Of a stretch of 64,000 nt of DNA, positions 40,924-49,794 are shown piece by piece. A model generated the notes under the pieces. It worked only from the letters and a program-made list of their open reading frames with translations. It was not told where the DNA came from and ran no database searches. Numbering within the stretch: position 1 is the stretch's first letter; each line of letters starts with the position of its first letter. Source of the stretch: Flavobacterium stagni (GTDB lineage: Bacteria; Bacteroidota; Bacteroidia; Flavobacteriales; Flavobacteriaceae); the NCBI RefSeq assembly GCF_004122105.1, contig NZ_SBKN01000005.1, forward strand, positions 62,001 to 126,000, in the 5' to 3' direction. The translations under genes were made by a program, and so were the position numbers.

Positions 40924-42879
40924 CTAACGTTTTAAAGTGAAAGTTACTTGGGTTCCTGTTCCTTCATTGGACGCAATAGTGCATGTTCCTCCTATTTCCT
41001 CCATCCTTTTTTTCATATTGTACAAGCCGTTTCCATTGACAACAGTAGCTTCTGAAAAACCAATGCCGTCATCCGTGATCTGAACTAGAATTTCATTCTC
41101 ATGCTGTTGCGCCGATACTTGTATGGATTTGGCCTTGGCATATTTGAGTGCATTATTCACCGCTTCTTGAATGGAGCGATACAAGTTGATTCCTTCCAGC
41201 GACGTGAGATGAAAAGCATCTAATTCCGCAGAAATAACAAATTGCAAATTCACTTGATCTTGTGCCATTTGAGCTTTTTCCAAGAAATTCATCAAGCGCG
41301 ACCGCAATTCTTCCATGGTGAAATTATCGTTGTTCATTGCCCAAATCGTATCGCGTAATTCTTGAATGGTGGTTTTACTAAAGTCACTGATTTTGGTGAG
41401 TTGGGCGCCGAGTTTGGCTTCAACATTGGGAAAACCAAACTTCAAATTTTCAACTGTAGATATAATAAAAGTTAGCTGCGCTCCAATATTATCATGTAAA
41501 TCTCTTGAAATAGCCAATCGTTGTTCGTGCAATTGATTCTGACTTTCAATTTGCGCTATGGCAGCTTGCAATTCAAATTCTTGTTTTTGTTGGCTGTTTT
41601 TAAGTCGCTGCTGACGGTAAATTAAATACCCAATTAACCCCACAAACAAGGTGATCAGGGACAAAATTATTAACCAAGTTGTCTTTTTACGGTTCTTGAT
41701 TTCTTGCTGTAAAAGCTCTTTTTCTTTTTTCTCGGTTTGGTATTTTGTTTCTAATTCGTTGGTGGCTTTCAGTGTAAATTCCTCCAGCGCTTGGTCTTTG
41801 GCATCCGTATATTTTTCGGTATAATATATCACACTATCGCCTAAATTTTCATGCGCATATACGGCTACTAGCAATTGATACGTTTGCAAGGCGTGATCTT
41901 TAAAATGCTGTTTTTCAAAAAGAGGTTCAACTGATTTCAGAATAAACTTTGCTTCTTTAAATTTTCCTTGGGCAACTTCTTCTTTGGCGACTTTAAGTTG
42001 GGATACCGCTTCGTCCAAATCCGAGTTCAAGCGTTGGCGAACCTCTAATGATTTTTGATACAAGGCCAAGGCTTCTTGCGACTTTTTCTGATCGGCTTTG
42101 ACACTTCCAATATTACTCAAAGCCGAGGAAATTCCTTTGTTATTCCCAACCGATTGACACGCTTTCAACGCTTTTTCATAATAGCGAAGCGCACCCGTTG
42201 TATCTTTCATTTTCAACAAAACATTGCCCATATTGGTGCAGGAAACACAGAGTCCGTCATTGAGATTGTTTTTGGTCTCAAAGTCAATTTCCTCTTGAAT
42301 GTATTTTTTTGCTTTGAGATAATCTTTTAATTTCAAAAGCACCAAACCGATATTTCCTTTGATGGTGAGGGTATTTTTTTGATCGTTAATGGATTCAAAA
42401 TAGGCCAATGCCTCTAAAAAAGACTCCATTGATTTTTTGTAATCAAAGGTCCGCTCGTAGATATTACCTAAATTGTTTTGCACTTTGGCGATCCCTTTGG
42501 TGTCTTTTCGCGCCTTTCGAATTTTCAAACATTTGAGGTAGTTTTCTTTCGATTGTTGGTAATCGCCTTTACGAAAATGAACGGCTCCCACATCGCTATA
42601 GACTTGGGCAATCAAGGTCGAATCGCCTAATTTTTGTGCTTCTCGCAAGGCTTTTCCGCCATAAACGAGTGCAGAATCACTGGAAACATTGGAATAATAC
42701 CAGGTTAAATCCGAATAAATCGTAGCAGTTCGTTTTGAATCGGGGTGGGATTGTAATTCCGTTTTCAATTTATCGATAAGTGCATTGACGTCTTGTGCGG
42801 CTATATTCCATCCGAAACTTAAAAAAAAGAAGAGACAAAGCTTCTTAAACAGGAAGCTGGAGCAGGATTTGCGTGCCAT
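40924..42879 (-). CDS. TPR sensor histidine kinase 2b (module 2)
   Basis: 651 residues with a signal peptide (ends NIAAQ). TPR repeats (about seven, residues 55-330; e.g. AKVQNNLGNIYERTFDYKKS) are presumably periplasmic. A membrane helix lies at ~401-421, then HisKA_3 with His462 in SRDLHDNIGAQ, N-box EAVNNALKY and DDGIGF. It is paralogous to kinase 2a upstream (identical core RLAISRDLHDNIGAQLTFII) and overlaps it by 35 bp. Confidence 0.92.
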   Translation of the reverse strand: MARKSCSSFLFKKLCLFFFLSFGWNIAAQDVNALIDKLKTELQSHPDSKRTATIYSDLTWYYSNVSSDSALVYGGKALREAQKLGDSTLIAQVYSDVGAVHFRKGDYQQSKENYLKCLKIRKARKDTKGIAKVQNNLGNIYERTFDYKKSMESFLEALAYFESINDQKNTLTIKGNIGLVLLKLKDYLKAKKYIQEEIDFETKNNLNDGLCVSCTNMGNVLLKMKDTTGALRYYEKALKACQSVGNNKGISSALSNIGSVKADQKKSQEALALYQKSLEVRQRLNSDLDEAVSQLKVAKEEVAQGKFKEAKFILKSVEPLFEKQHFKDHALQTYQLLVAVYAHENLGDSVIYYTEKYTDAKDQALEEFTLKATNELETKYQTEKKEKELLQQEIKNRKKTTWLIILSLITLFVGLIGYLIYRQQRLKNSQQKQEFELQAAIAQIESQNQLHEQRLAISRDLHDNIGAQLTFIISTVENLKFGFPNVEAKLGAQLTKISDFSKTTIQELRDTIWAMNNDNFTMEELRSRLMNFLEKAQMAQDQVNLQFVISAELDAFHLTSLEGINLYRSIQEAVNNALKYAKAKSIQVSAQQHENEILVQITDDGIGFSEATVVNGNGLYNMKKRMEEIGGTCTIASNEGTGTQVTFTLKR

Positions 42880-44626
42880 GGTTGGTTAGGGTTTTAATTT
42901 CTAGATTACCTCCAATTTCCTCCATCCGTTTTCGCATATTATGTAATCCATTACCAAAGTTAACATTTTCAAGGTCAAAACCTTTACCATCGTCACGAAT
43001 TTCTATTTGTAAGGAATTATTTATTCGTTGGACTTGAACTTGAATGCGATTCGGTTGCGCATATTTTAAGGCGTTATTGACTGCTTCTTGTATGGAACGA
43101 TAGAGATGAATACCCGACAAGGATGAAAAAGTTACGGCTGAAGCTTCTGGTGTACATTGAAAATCAAATTGAACAGACGTTGCTACTGAAGCTGCTTTTT
43201 CAATAAAATTAGACAAGCGCATTTTTAAATCTTCCATATGAAATTCTCCATGATTCATAGCCCAGATGGTATCGCGCAACTCACGAATGGTCTGTTGACT
43301 AAATTCAGAAATTCGGTCCAGTTGTAGGGTTAATTTTTCATTAAGTGCAGGAAACGCAAATTTTAATGTATCTATGGATGAAATTATAAAAGTCAGTTGA
43401 GCACCAATATTGTCATGTAAGTCTCTTGAAATGGCCAATCGTTGTTCATGCAACTGATTTTGATTAGCCACTTCTTGAATTGCTTTTTCTAAGGCAAAGG
43501 CTTGTTGTGTTTGAAGTAACTTTAATTTTTGTTGGCGCAACAATAACCATCCAATTCCTAAAACACTCAAGAGTCCCAACACTAAGAAACCTAACCAATA
43601 CTTTTGGCGTGCAACTTGCAATTCTTGTTCATGCAATTGTTGCTCTTTTTCTTGAGTTCGGTAACTCACTTCAAGTTCGGTCTGTTTTGCACGCATGGTG
43701 GAAAGATTTAAACTGTCTTTCCAACGCACTACCTCTTGATAATCTGAAACTGCTTTATCGGATTTACCTAACGAATTCCATAGACTTGCGCGTTGCTGTA
43801 AACCTTGAACTAACAAGTCCGTAAGTCCTTTACGTTGGGCATAGTGTACTACAAAATCCAATCGCTGCAAAGCCTTAATTGGCTTTTTTTCAGCTTGGTC
43901 CAAAGAGGCTAAGGAAAGATTCGTTTCACATAGACCAATGGAATCGTTTAAAGATTGTCGAACCTGCAAGGCTTTTTCAAAAAAAGGTCGGGCTTGCGCA
44001 TATTTTTTTTGCAAAAGAAAGAGTCCGCCCAAATTATTCAAACTGTATGGCAAACCCGATTGATCATGGTAACGCATTTTCAATTTCAATCCTTTTTGAT
44101 AAAAAAAGTAGGCACTATCCCATTGCTCTTGCATCTCTTTTAAAACTCCATAATTATCATATAATCCCATGAGTGGTTGATCCAAATTTTTATGTTCCGC
44201 CAAATGAAGACCACGCTGCATATATCCTTCGGCTAAAATCATGTTATGCCGTTTCATTCGATACCCCATTTCACCATACAATTGTGCAACTTTCTCCCAA
44301 TCGTGACGGGATTGGAATCCGCGAATTGCCTTAAGTCCCCACTCGATTTGAAGGTCATATTTTCCTTGATAGTAGAGTAACAAACTAATGTTTGCTGCGG
44401 TTTCATTTGCTCGCTTATTGTATTTTGGTGATTGGAATTGTTTCCAATTGTTCAAATAGCGAGGTAAAAGTCGGTTTGCATTTTGAATTTTTTGTTCGAA
44501 AGGAAGCTGATTCAATGAATCGATGGTGGTGCTGGACTGACCGAAAAGCGAAAAAGGCATTGTTATTCCAAAAAGAAATAACAACACCTCATTCAAAAGA
44601 TGATATTTGTTTCTATGCTTTATCAT
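42845..44626 (-). CDS. TPR sensor histidine kinase 2a (module 2)
   Basis: 593 residues with a signal peptide (ends SLFGQ). TPR repeats occupy ~70-310, a membrane helix ~343-364, and the HisKA_3 core has His404 in SRDLHDNIGAQ, N-box EAVNNALKY and DDGKGF. It shares the kinase half with 2b much more than the sensor half, which suggests duplication followed by sensor divergence. One response regulator serves two kinases. Confidence 0.92.
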   Translation of the reverse strand: MIKHRNKYHLLNEVLLFLFGITMPFSLFGQSSTTIDSLNQLPFEQKIQNANRLLPRYLNNWKQFQSPKYNKRANETAANISLLLYYQGKYDLQIEWGLKAIRGFQSRHDWEKVAQLYGEMGYRMKRHNMILAEGYMQRGLHLAEHKNLDQPLMGLYDNYGVLKEMQEQWDSAYFFYQKGLKLKMRYHDQSGLPYSLNNLGGLFLLQKKYAQARPFFEKALQVRQSLNDSIGLCETNLSLASLDQAEKKPIKALQRLDFVVHYAQRKGLTDLLVQGLQQRASLWNSLGKSDKAVSDYQEVVRWKDSLNLSTMRAKQTELEVSYRTQEKEQQLHEQELQVARQKYWLGFLVLGLLSVLGIGWLLLRQQKLKLLQTQQAFALEKAIQEVANQNQLHEQRLAISRDLHDNIGAQLTFIISSIDTLKFAFPALNEKLTLQLDRISEFSQQTIRELRDTIWAMNHGEFHMEDLKMRLSNFIEKAASVATSVQFDFQCTPEASAVTFSSLSGIHLYRSIQEAVNNALKYAQPNRIQVQVQRINNSLQIEIRDDGKGFDLENVNFGNGLHNMRKRMEEIGGNLEIKTLTNHGTQILLQLPV

Positions 44627-44897
44627 CTATAGAACTAACCCGCTCAAAGAGCATTTTTTGTAACGACACCACCTCATGGCCAATGCGCTGCATATCTTGC
44701 GAATAGGTCGTGGTATAAGTGGTGGTCAATTGAGCCTGTTGCACCAACCGTTTTTGTTTTTCGACAAGAACATCTAATGCTATCTGTAATTGACCCAACT
44801 GCTTTCTATGTTGGTTTCGCAAACGTTGGTTCTGAATCCAAAGTCGCAGCGAAATCACCATAAAAAGGAAAACTAAGCCAACTAAAAGTAGGGTCAT
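44613..44897 (-). CDS. 94-residue membrane-anchored coiled-coil protein upstream of kinase 2a
   Basis: An N-terminal membrane helix (LLLVGLVFLFMVISLRL), then a long amphipathic helix rich in Gln (RLRNQHRKQLGQLQIALDVL) and a Thr/Tyr-rich stretch (TTTYTTTYSQD). It overlaps the kinase start by 14 bp, the same overlap as the small gene before kinase 1. It is the first gene of a four-gene unit with a dyad 51 bp upstream. A kinase-associated role is inferred from position only. Confidence 0.7.
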   Translation of the reverse strand: MTLLLVGLVFLFMVISLRLWIQNQRLRNQHRKQLGQLQIALDVLVEKQKRLVQQAQLTTTYTTTYSQDMQRIGHEVVSLQKMLFERVSSIDDKA

Positions 44898-44947
44898 AAA
44901 GAAAGCGTTATATCGTACAAATTTTGACTTTTTTCAAACGCTAAACC

Positions 44948-44965
44948 ATACGACAAAATGCGTAT
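44948..44965. promoter_or_regulatory. 18-bp dyad, site 5 of 6 (before module 2)
   Basis: ATACG-N8-CGTAT, perfect match, 51 bp upstream of the first module 2 gene, and ending one base before the stop codon of the PD40 gene. Confidence 0.78.
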
Positions 44966-46372
44966 TTATTTTGTGGTCATTAATAATGTCTTTGGAACGG
45001 CAACCGATTTTAAAAGCACGCCTTCTTCGGAAGAAGTGGTATACCACAACCGCTCATTCGTTTCATCATAAAACGGCTGCACTTCATAATCAACAGTATT
45101 AATTACTGGACCTAAATTTTGGGGTTCGCTCCAATTTTTCCAGGTATCATCCAAGCGGTAGGACACATACAAATCATGACTCCCATAACCACTGAATCCG
45201 TTGGAAGCGAACAACAAGGTTTTTTGGTCGGACAACAGTTGGGGTGCCGATTCATCCGCTGCAGAATTGATTATTTTCCCTAAGGATTGCAACAACCCAT
45301 ACGTCCCGTCGGGTTTTCGTTTGGTCCAATACAAATCGGTGCCTCCTTGTGTAAAATCGGATTCAATGGAAAGGATTAAAACTTGGGCATCAGGGGTCAT
45401 GGTCGCGTCTGAAAACGTATCAAAGTTACTGTAAGCGGCTATTTTTATTGGCCCTTCCGAAACCCATTGCCCGTCTTGTTTTTTAAACAACTCATAACCG
45501 GATTCTTGGGTTCCATTAGTATACGGCAATCCGCCTTTTAACAGAAATGTATCGGTAGCATATTCGATATAATTAAAAGAGTAATCGCCATTGAAAACGG
45601 CACTTTTTTGAGGAGTACCCAGGGTACCTTGGTTGAGCGGATAGCCATAAATAACTTCCTGATTATTTTCATATTGTGTCAAATACATATAATTCCCATT
45701 TTGCACACAGGGAATGCTACTATTCGTACCAGTTACTACTGGCTTTGGAAGTTGGGCGGAAGATGGAATACTATTGATTTGCGCTTCAATGGGTTGTTCA
45801 CTATCCGAAATTCCGATGGCATCAATCTGTTTAGCGCCGGGCAAAAGCGCAAAATTAAATTCGATTTTTACGGCGATTACATTTTCAGACGGATGCTCCA
45901 ACAACACGCGTTCAACTCCGGGATTGATGATTTCTGGCACCTCACCGATTTTTCTTCGTTTTCTGCCAAAATAATACGAACGATCTCCCCCTAATGTGCG
46001 TCGGTATACCGTGGTTTTGTAATCGGGTCTCCGACTCCAGACTGTTTGAAATTTCTCCCCATCTGTGGACACTGAAACGGCTACCACGCAACCTGCATTT
46101 AGGTTTTCAAAAATCGCAATTTGCTTTACGGTTTGGGCTTTTTCGAAACCTACACTAACGATCTCTCTTCCGTCCAAGGCATTTTTGGGCATCCAGGCAT
46201 TGGCACTAAATCCGCCTTGAGGAAAAACATCGGGTTTACCTAAAATGCGTTTTATCCCAAATTGTTTGCCCCCCAAATCACTCGAATATTTGATCAATTT
46301 TGAAGCAAACTGTATATTTTGTGCTTGAAGTTGGCACCCCAACATCACAAGTAATATTCCTATTTTTTTCAT
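44966..46372 (-). CDS. Exported PD40-type beta-propeller protein
   Basis: 468 residues starting at MKKIGILLVM with a signal peptide (ends QLQAQ). The C-terminal ~230 residues contain PD40/WD40-like blades: SDATMTPDAQVLILSIESD, APQLLSDQKTLLFASNGFSG and GSHDLYVSYR. The N-terminal half has a jelly-roll-like beta domain (VKQIAIFENLNAGCVVAVSV). The family often occurs next to OmpA-like or gliding proteins. It lies after a terminator-like hairpin, so it may be expressed at a lower level than the upstream genes of its unit. Confidence 0.75.
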   Translation of the reverse strand: MKKIGILLVMLGCQLQAQNIQFASKLIKYSSDLGGKQFGIKRILGKPDVFPQGGFSANAWMPKNALDGREIVSVGFEKAQTVKQIAIFENLNAGCVVAVSVSTDGEKFQTVWSRRPDYKTTVYRRTLGGDRSYYFGRKRRKIGEVPEIINPGVERVLLEHPSENVIAVKIEFNFALLPGAKQIDAIGISDSEQPIEAQINSIPSSAQLPKPVVTGTNSSIPCVQNGNYMYLTQYENNQEVIYGYPLNQGTLGTPQKSAVFNGDYSFNYIEYATDTFLLKGGLPYTNGTQESGYELFKKQDGQWVSEGPIKIAAYSNFDTFSDATMTPDAQVLILSIESDFTQGGTDLYWTKRKPDGTYGLLQSLGKIINSAADESAPQLLSDQKTLLFASNGFSGYGSHDLYVSYRLDDTWKNWSEPQNLGPVINTVDYEVQPFYDETNERLWYTTSSEEGVLLKSVAVPKTLLMTTK

Positions 46373-46385
46373 CGTATTCCATTTT

Positions 46386-46420
46386 AAAAAAAAGGGCTGC
46401 AATGCAATGATTACAGCCCC
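46386..46420 (-). terminator. Intra-operon terminator or attenuator hairpin
   Basis: On the minus strand GGGCTG-N14-CAGCCC is followed by eight T. It lies between the PQQ-type propeller gene and the PD40 gene. It would reduce read-through into the latter. Confidence 0.65.
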
Positions 46421-46439
46421 GAACAAAGCAATATAACCT

Positions 46440-48242
46440 CTAATTATTCACTTTGATTTTTTCTACTTTTCTTCCTTTAAAGGCAAAGATGAATTCTCCG
46501 TCTTCAGTGATATCAATTCCGGTTCCGTATTGCGGACTACCGCCTTTTCCTTTGGACTGAACCGATCCTTTGGTATCGCCGTTTTCCATATTGATCCCGT
46601 AGATGATATTTTTGCTGTTGCGTTGGTCTCTTAAGTAGTAATTTCCACTAATGTCGTAGAAGAAATCTACCCCGCGGATTTTCTCAGTTGCATACACACG
46701 AGAACCGTCTTTTTTACGGTAAGAGGCCAAACCTTTCTCTGACAATACCACTACATTTTCACCGAAATCAATCACATCCGAGGCGCGACCAACTTTTGCA
46801 TCATTATGTTTTACATCGAATAATTGTGTTCCAGAAGTAATGTCGTAGCCATAAAACTCGTCGCCATCGCCCACAAAAGCCGTTTTCCCATCTTGATCAA
46901 CAATGATATCGGTGATGCGTTTGTCAAAGCGCTCTGAACGCCAAGCCGTTTGTCCGTTGGCATCATCAATACACAACACGCCATTTTTCTGGGCTTTATA
47001 ATCCCAATAAATGTAAGGAACTAATTGCTTGTAACTTCCGCCCATAGCGCTACTTTGGGTTTCCCAGCGTAATTCTTGTACTTGTACTTTTCCACCAATT
47101 TGCAATAATACACGGTTACCTGATTTGTATAAATTAGGCATGCTAAACGCACCTGTAATTTTCTCTGAAGCCCACAACAGTTTCCCCGAATTCAAATCGT
47201 GTTTTTCCACATACTTGGTGCGATCCCGAGTTCCCAACATCACAATATAAACGGCATCATCTGTAAATACGGGGTCAGCGATAGTTCGGTAGTATTTTTT
47301 ATTGGCCGAATTGGAAAACAAACCTTTTCCACCATCCATATCGTTTTCATACACTGCTTCCCATAATTTTTGACCCGTATTGATATCGTACACCTGCAAA
47401 CCGTTCAAATACATGAATACTTTATCGCCTTTGATCCATAAATCTAAAATGGCACGTCGAGTTACTAATTCTTTTTCTACCGTTCCAAAAAAAGTGGCAT
47501 CCCATAGAATCTCCCCGTTGGCGGCATTGATTTTCACCATTTGATTTTTAAACCCCGCAAACAAAGCGCCTAAAGCGGTAGGTTTAAAGTTTACCATGAT
47601 AATTTCGTTGCGTTTGGGATCATAAATGTATTTTCCAACTCCCCCTTTGTAACGGTTGGTTTCCCATATTTTTTCACCGGTTTTGGCTTTGACCAAAATG
47701 ACTGAATTGCGTTGAGAGATGAGAAAAGCATCCAATTCCGTGATGTATTTCACGGTTTCGAGTTCGCCTTGATCAGCACCGTCTTCCGACTTGGTTCCTT
47801 TAGGCATTAAGTTTTGGTATTCTTCAGAATTCCAAAGCTCTTTTCCGGTGGCGACATCGATGACCGCTACACGGTCGGTGCCTAATTTTCGTTCGTCGAA
47901 TAAAAACAAATAACCGCCTTTTTCTTTCCAAATGACATATTGGTATTCGCTGTTGTTGGTTTTGTTGGTGGTAATTTTCTTGTAATCACCACTCCAGATT
48001 ACTTTACCCGAAGCATCCAAAACGGTGGCTGAGTTGTCATCCGTTCCTAGAATATAAGAACCGTCTCCATTGTTAACCGCCAAGCGTGTGGCTCTATTTT
48101 CAAATTCTGATTCCCATACGGTAGCAAAACTACCTGATTTTTTACCCGCGGAACTTTTACCAAAAAGCTTTCCTAACTGGGCATGACTGTTTGTGCTTCC
48201 CATTGCTAACAGGGCAAACACACTGAGTGCTAGTTTTTTCAT
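46440..48242 (-). CDS. Exported PQQ-type beta-propeller protein
   Basis: 600 residues with a signal peptide (ends SHAQ). Propeller blades of the PQQ/BamB type are visible throughout: AVIDVATGKELWNSEEYQN, ILVKAKTGEKIWETNRYKG, VKINAANGEILWDATFF, VYDINTGQKLWEAVYEND, KHDLNSGKLLWASEKI and CIDDANGQTAWRSERF. BamB-like size but longer. Likely periplasmic or surface. It follows the small exported protein gene by 24 bp. Confidence 0.82.
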   Translation of the reverse strand: MKKLALSVFALLAMGSTNSHAQLGKLFGKSSAGKKSGSFATVWESEFENRATRLAVNNGDGSYILGTDDNSATVLDASGKVIWSGDYKKITTNKTNNSEYQYVIWKEKGGYLFLFDERKLGTDRVAVIDVATGKELWNSEEYQNLMPKGTKSEDGADQGELETVKYITELDAFLISQRNSVILVKAKTGEKIWETNRYKGGVGKYIYDPKRNEIIMVNFKPTALGALFAGFKNQMVKINAANGEILWDATFFGTVEKELVTRRAILDLWIKGDKVFMYLNGLQVYDINTGQKLWEAVYENDMDGGKGLFSNSANKKYYRTIADPVFTDDAVYIVMLGTRDRTKYVEKHDLNSGKLLWASEKITGAFSMPNLYKSGNRVLLQIGGKVQVQELRWETQSSAMGGSYKQLVPYIYWDYKAQKNGVLCIDDANGQTAWRSERFDKRITDIIVDQDGKTAFVGDGDEFYGYDITSGTQLFDVKHNDAKVGRASDVIDFGENVVVLSEKGLASYRKKDGSRVYATEKIRGVDFFYDISGNYYLRDQRNSKNIIYGINMENGDTKGSVQSKGKGGSPQYGTGIDITEDGEFIFAFKGRKVEKIKVNN

Positions 48243-48266
48243 TGTTGTTTGATTAGAGGTTGATTT

Positions 48267-48638
48267 TTAAAAGGTTATCGTGTAGCGGATTTTATACCGC
48301 TGCTGTTTTTGCAGTTTGAATTTGAATTTGTGATCCAAAATATATTTCGACATGAAACTGATAAAATCCATGTCAGTAATATCACTTTCCACTTTGAAGA
48401 AAGTGGACACTTTCCCATTTTGAATGACGCTGATATCAACTACCATAGTGCCTTTGGCGTTTGGGAATTTTTTATTTTTCTTTTTGGTAAAATCCTCATC
48501 ATGGAACACCTCATCGACTTCTTTGGTTACCATTTCGGCAACTTGTTCTTCATCGGTAAGTACGGGTTTTTGTGCCTGAAGGGCAGGTGTAATGAGGAGT
48601 AAAAAAGTAAGTCCGATAATAATCTTGACAATTCGCAT
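48267..48638 (-). CDS. Small exported protein with TonB-C-like domain
   Basis: 123 residues with a signal peptide (ends ALQAQ). After a charged helical stretch, TMVVDISVIQNGKVSTFFKV and KFKLQKQQRYKIRYTITF resemble the strands of the TonB C-terminal fold used by many Bacteroidetes 'energy transducer TonB-like' periplasmic proteins, but it lacks a membrane anchor. First gene of the unit with the 48694 dyad. Confidence 0.6.
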   Translation of the reverse strand: MRIVKIIIGLTFLLLITPALQAQKPVLTDEEQVAEMVTKEVDEVFHDEDFTKKKNKKFPNAKGTMVVDISVIQNGKVSTFFKVESDITDMDFISFMSKYILDHKFKFKLQKQQRYKIRYTITF

Positions 48639-48693
48639 ACCTTGTTTTGTGTTGGTTACAAGGCAAACTTAGTCCGTTCACTTACGTAAGGAA

Positions 48694-48711
48694 ATACGTA
48701 AAAAATCGTAT
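48694..48711. promoter_or_regulatory. 18-bp dyad, site 6 of 6 (before the propeller unit)
   Basis: ATACG-N8-CGTAT, perfect match, 56 bp upstream of the small exported protein gene. Confidence 0.78.
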
Positions 48712-48720
48712 TTTAACATT

Positions 48721-49668
48721 TTACTGTTTGAGGAGAATATCCGGAAAGCGCTGTTTGAAGTGGGCAATCTTTTGTTCCAATTGGTTTTGAAATTGCGCCC
48801 AAGCCTGGGTGTTTTGATGTTGTGGGCGGTGGAGAAGCGCCCGTTTTATATCGGCTACTTCTTTCATGATTGGTTCACAAGCGCTATCAATCGCTTTTGC
48901 TGTGAATCGCTCCCAGATGTAATCGATAGCCAAGGAATTGGGATGAATCATATCGGCGGCAAAAAAACGGTAATCTCGTAACTCATCCATGACAATTTCA
49001 AAGGCGGGGAAATAATAACCGTTCGGGTTCTGTTGTAAATTGTAAATGGCTTGTAATAAATTTCCTTTACTCAAATGATTTTCTAAATAACCATCTTTGA
49101 TGTGACGTACGGGAGAAACCGTAAAAATGAATTGAATGTTGGGATTAATTTGTTGGATGCAATCCGTTATTTTTTGGAGTGCCTTCTGATTTTCTTCAGC
49201 ACTTAAAAGTTTTTTCTCAAATTGGGAATTGGGAACTTTATGGCAATTGGCTACTACTTTGCCTTGATGGGTATACACCCATGAAGTTCCTAAAGTAAGG
49301 ATACAATGGGTGGCATTTTCTAAAAACTCCCGAGTGACTTTTAATTGTGCATTGAGCTGGGCCAAATATGCTTCGGAATCGGTAGTACTTAAAGCAGAAT
49401 GCACTTCATAGGATTGCCAGAGTTCGTTGGTTAAAAACATATCTTCTGCAGAAAACCATTCCCTATTTATTGAACGTTCCACCAATCGCTGGATGGAAAC
49501 GGCGTTAAAAATTATTCCAAACGGATTGGTCAAGGTTGAAAAACCATGAAACGCCAGTTTTTCACTCATGTGTTCGGCAAAACACGAACCCAAACTGAAA
49601 ACCTTGGATTGGTAATCAATGGGATTCATCATGGGTTGCACAGGAACCTGAGTAGTTAATTGTATCAT
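48721..49668 (-). CDS. GSCFA-domain protein
   Basis: 315 residues starting at MIQLTTQVPV; the open frame extends further upstream but that part is AT-rich and unlike the family. The name-giving motif is FSLGSCFAEHMS near residue 25. TLGTSWVY, FTVSPVRH and DMIHPNSLAIDYIW complete the SGNH-hydrolase-like pattern. Family members are thought to be esterases. It is not part of the dyad regulon by position, because site 6 lies downstream of it. Confidence 0.88.
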   Translation of the reverse strand: MIQLTTQVPVQPMMNPIDYQSKVFSLGSCFAEHMSEKLAFHGFSTLTNPFGIIFNAVSIQRLVERSINREWFSAEDMFLTNELWQSYEVHSALSTTDSEAYLAQLNAQLKVTREFLENATHCILTLGTSWVYTHQGKVVANCHKVPNSQFEKKLLSAEENQKALQKITDCIQQINPNIQFIFTVSPVRHIKDGYLENHLSKGNLLQAIYNLQQNPNGYYFPAFEIVMDELRDYRFFAADMIHPNSLAIDYIWERFTAKAIDSACEPIMKEVADIKRALLHRPQHQNTQAWAQFQNQLEQKIAHFKQRFPDILLKQ

Positions 49669-49794
49669 GCAACAAAAATAATAAGGAACTGCTTTGAAAT
49701 CCCAACTTGAATCATATATAATATATTTCCCAACTTTTAAAATATACTCGTTGAAAATAGTAATTTTACAATAAGTAAGAATTAACTTAAAATT

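Noticed and set aside
46372..46440. Seventh dyad before the PD40 gene
   Set aside because: A CGTAT half-site is present but no ATACG arm lies 8 bp away.
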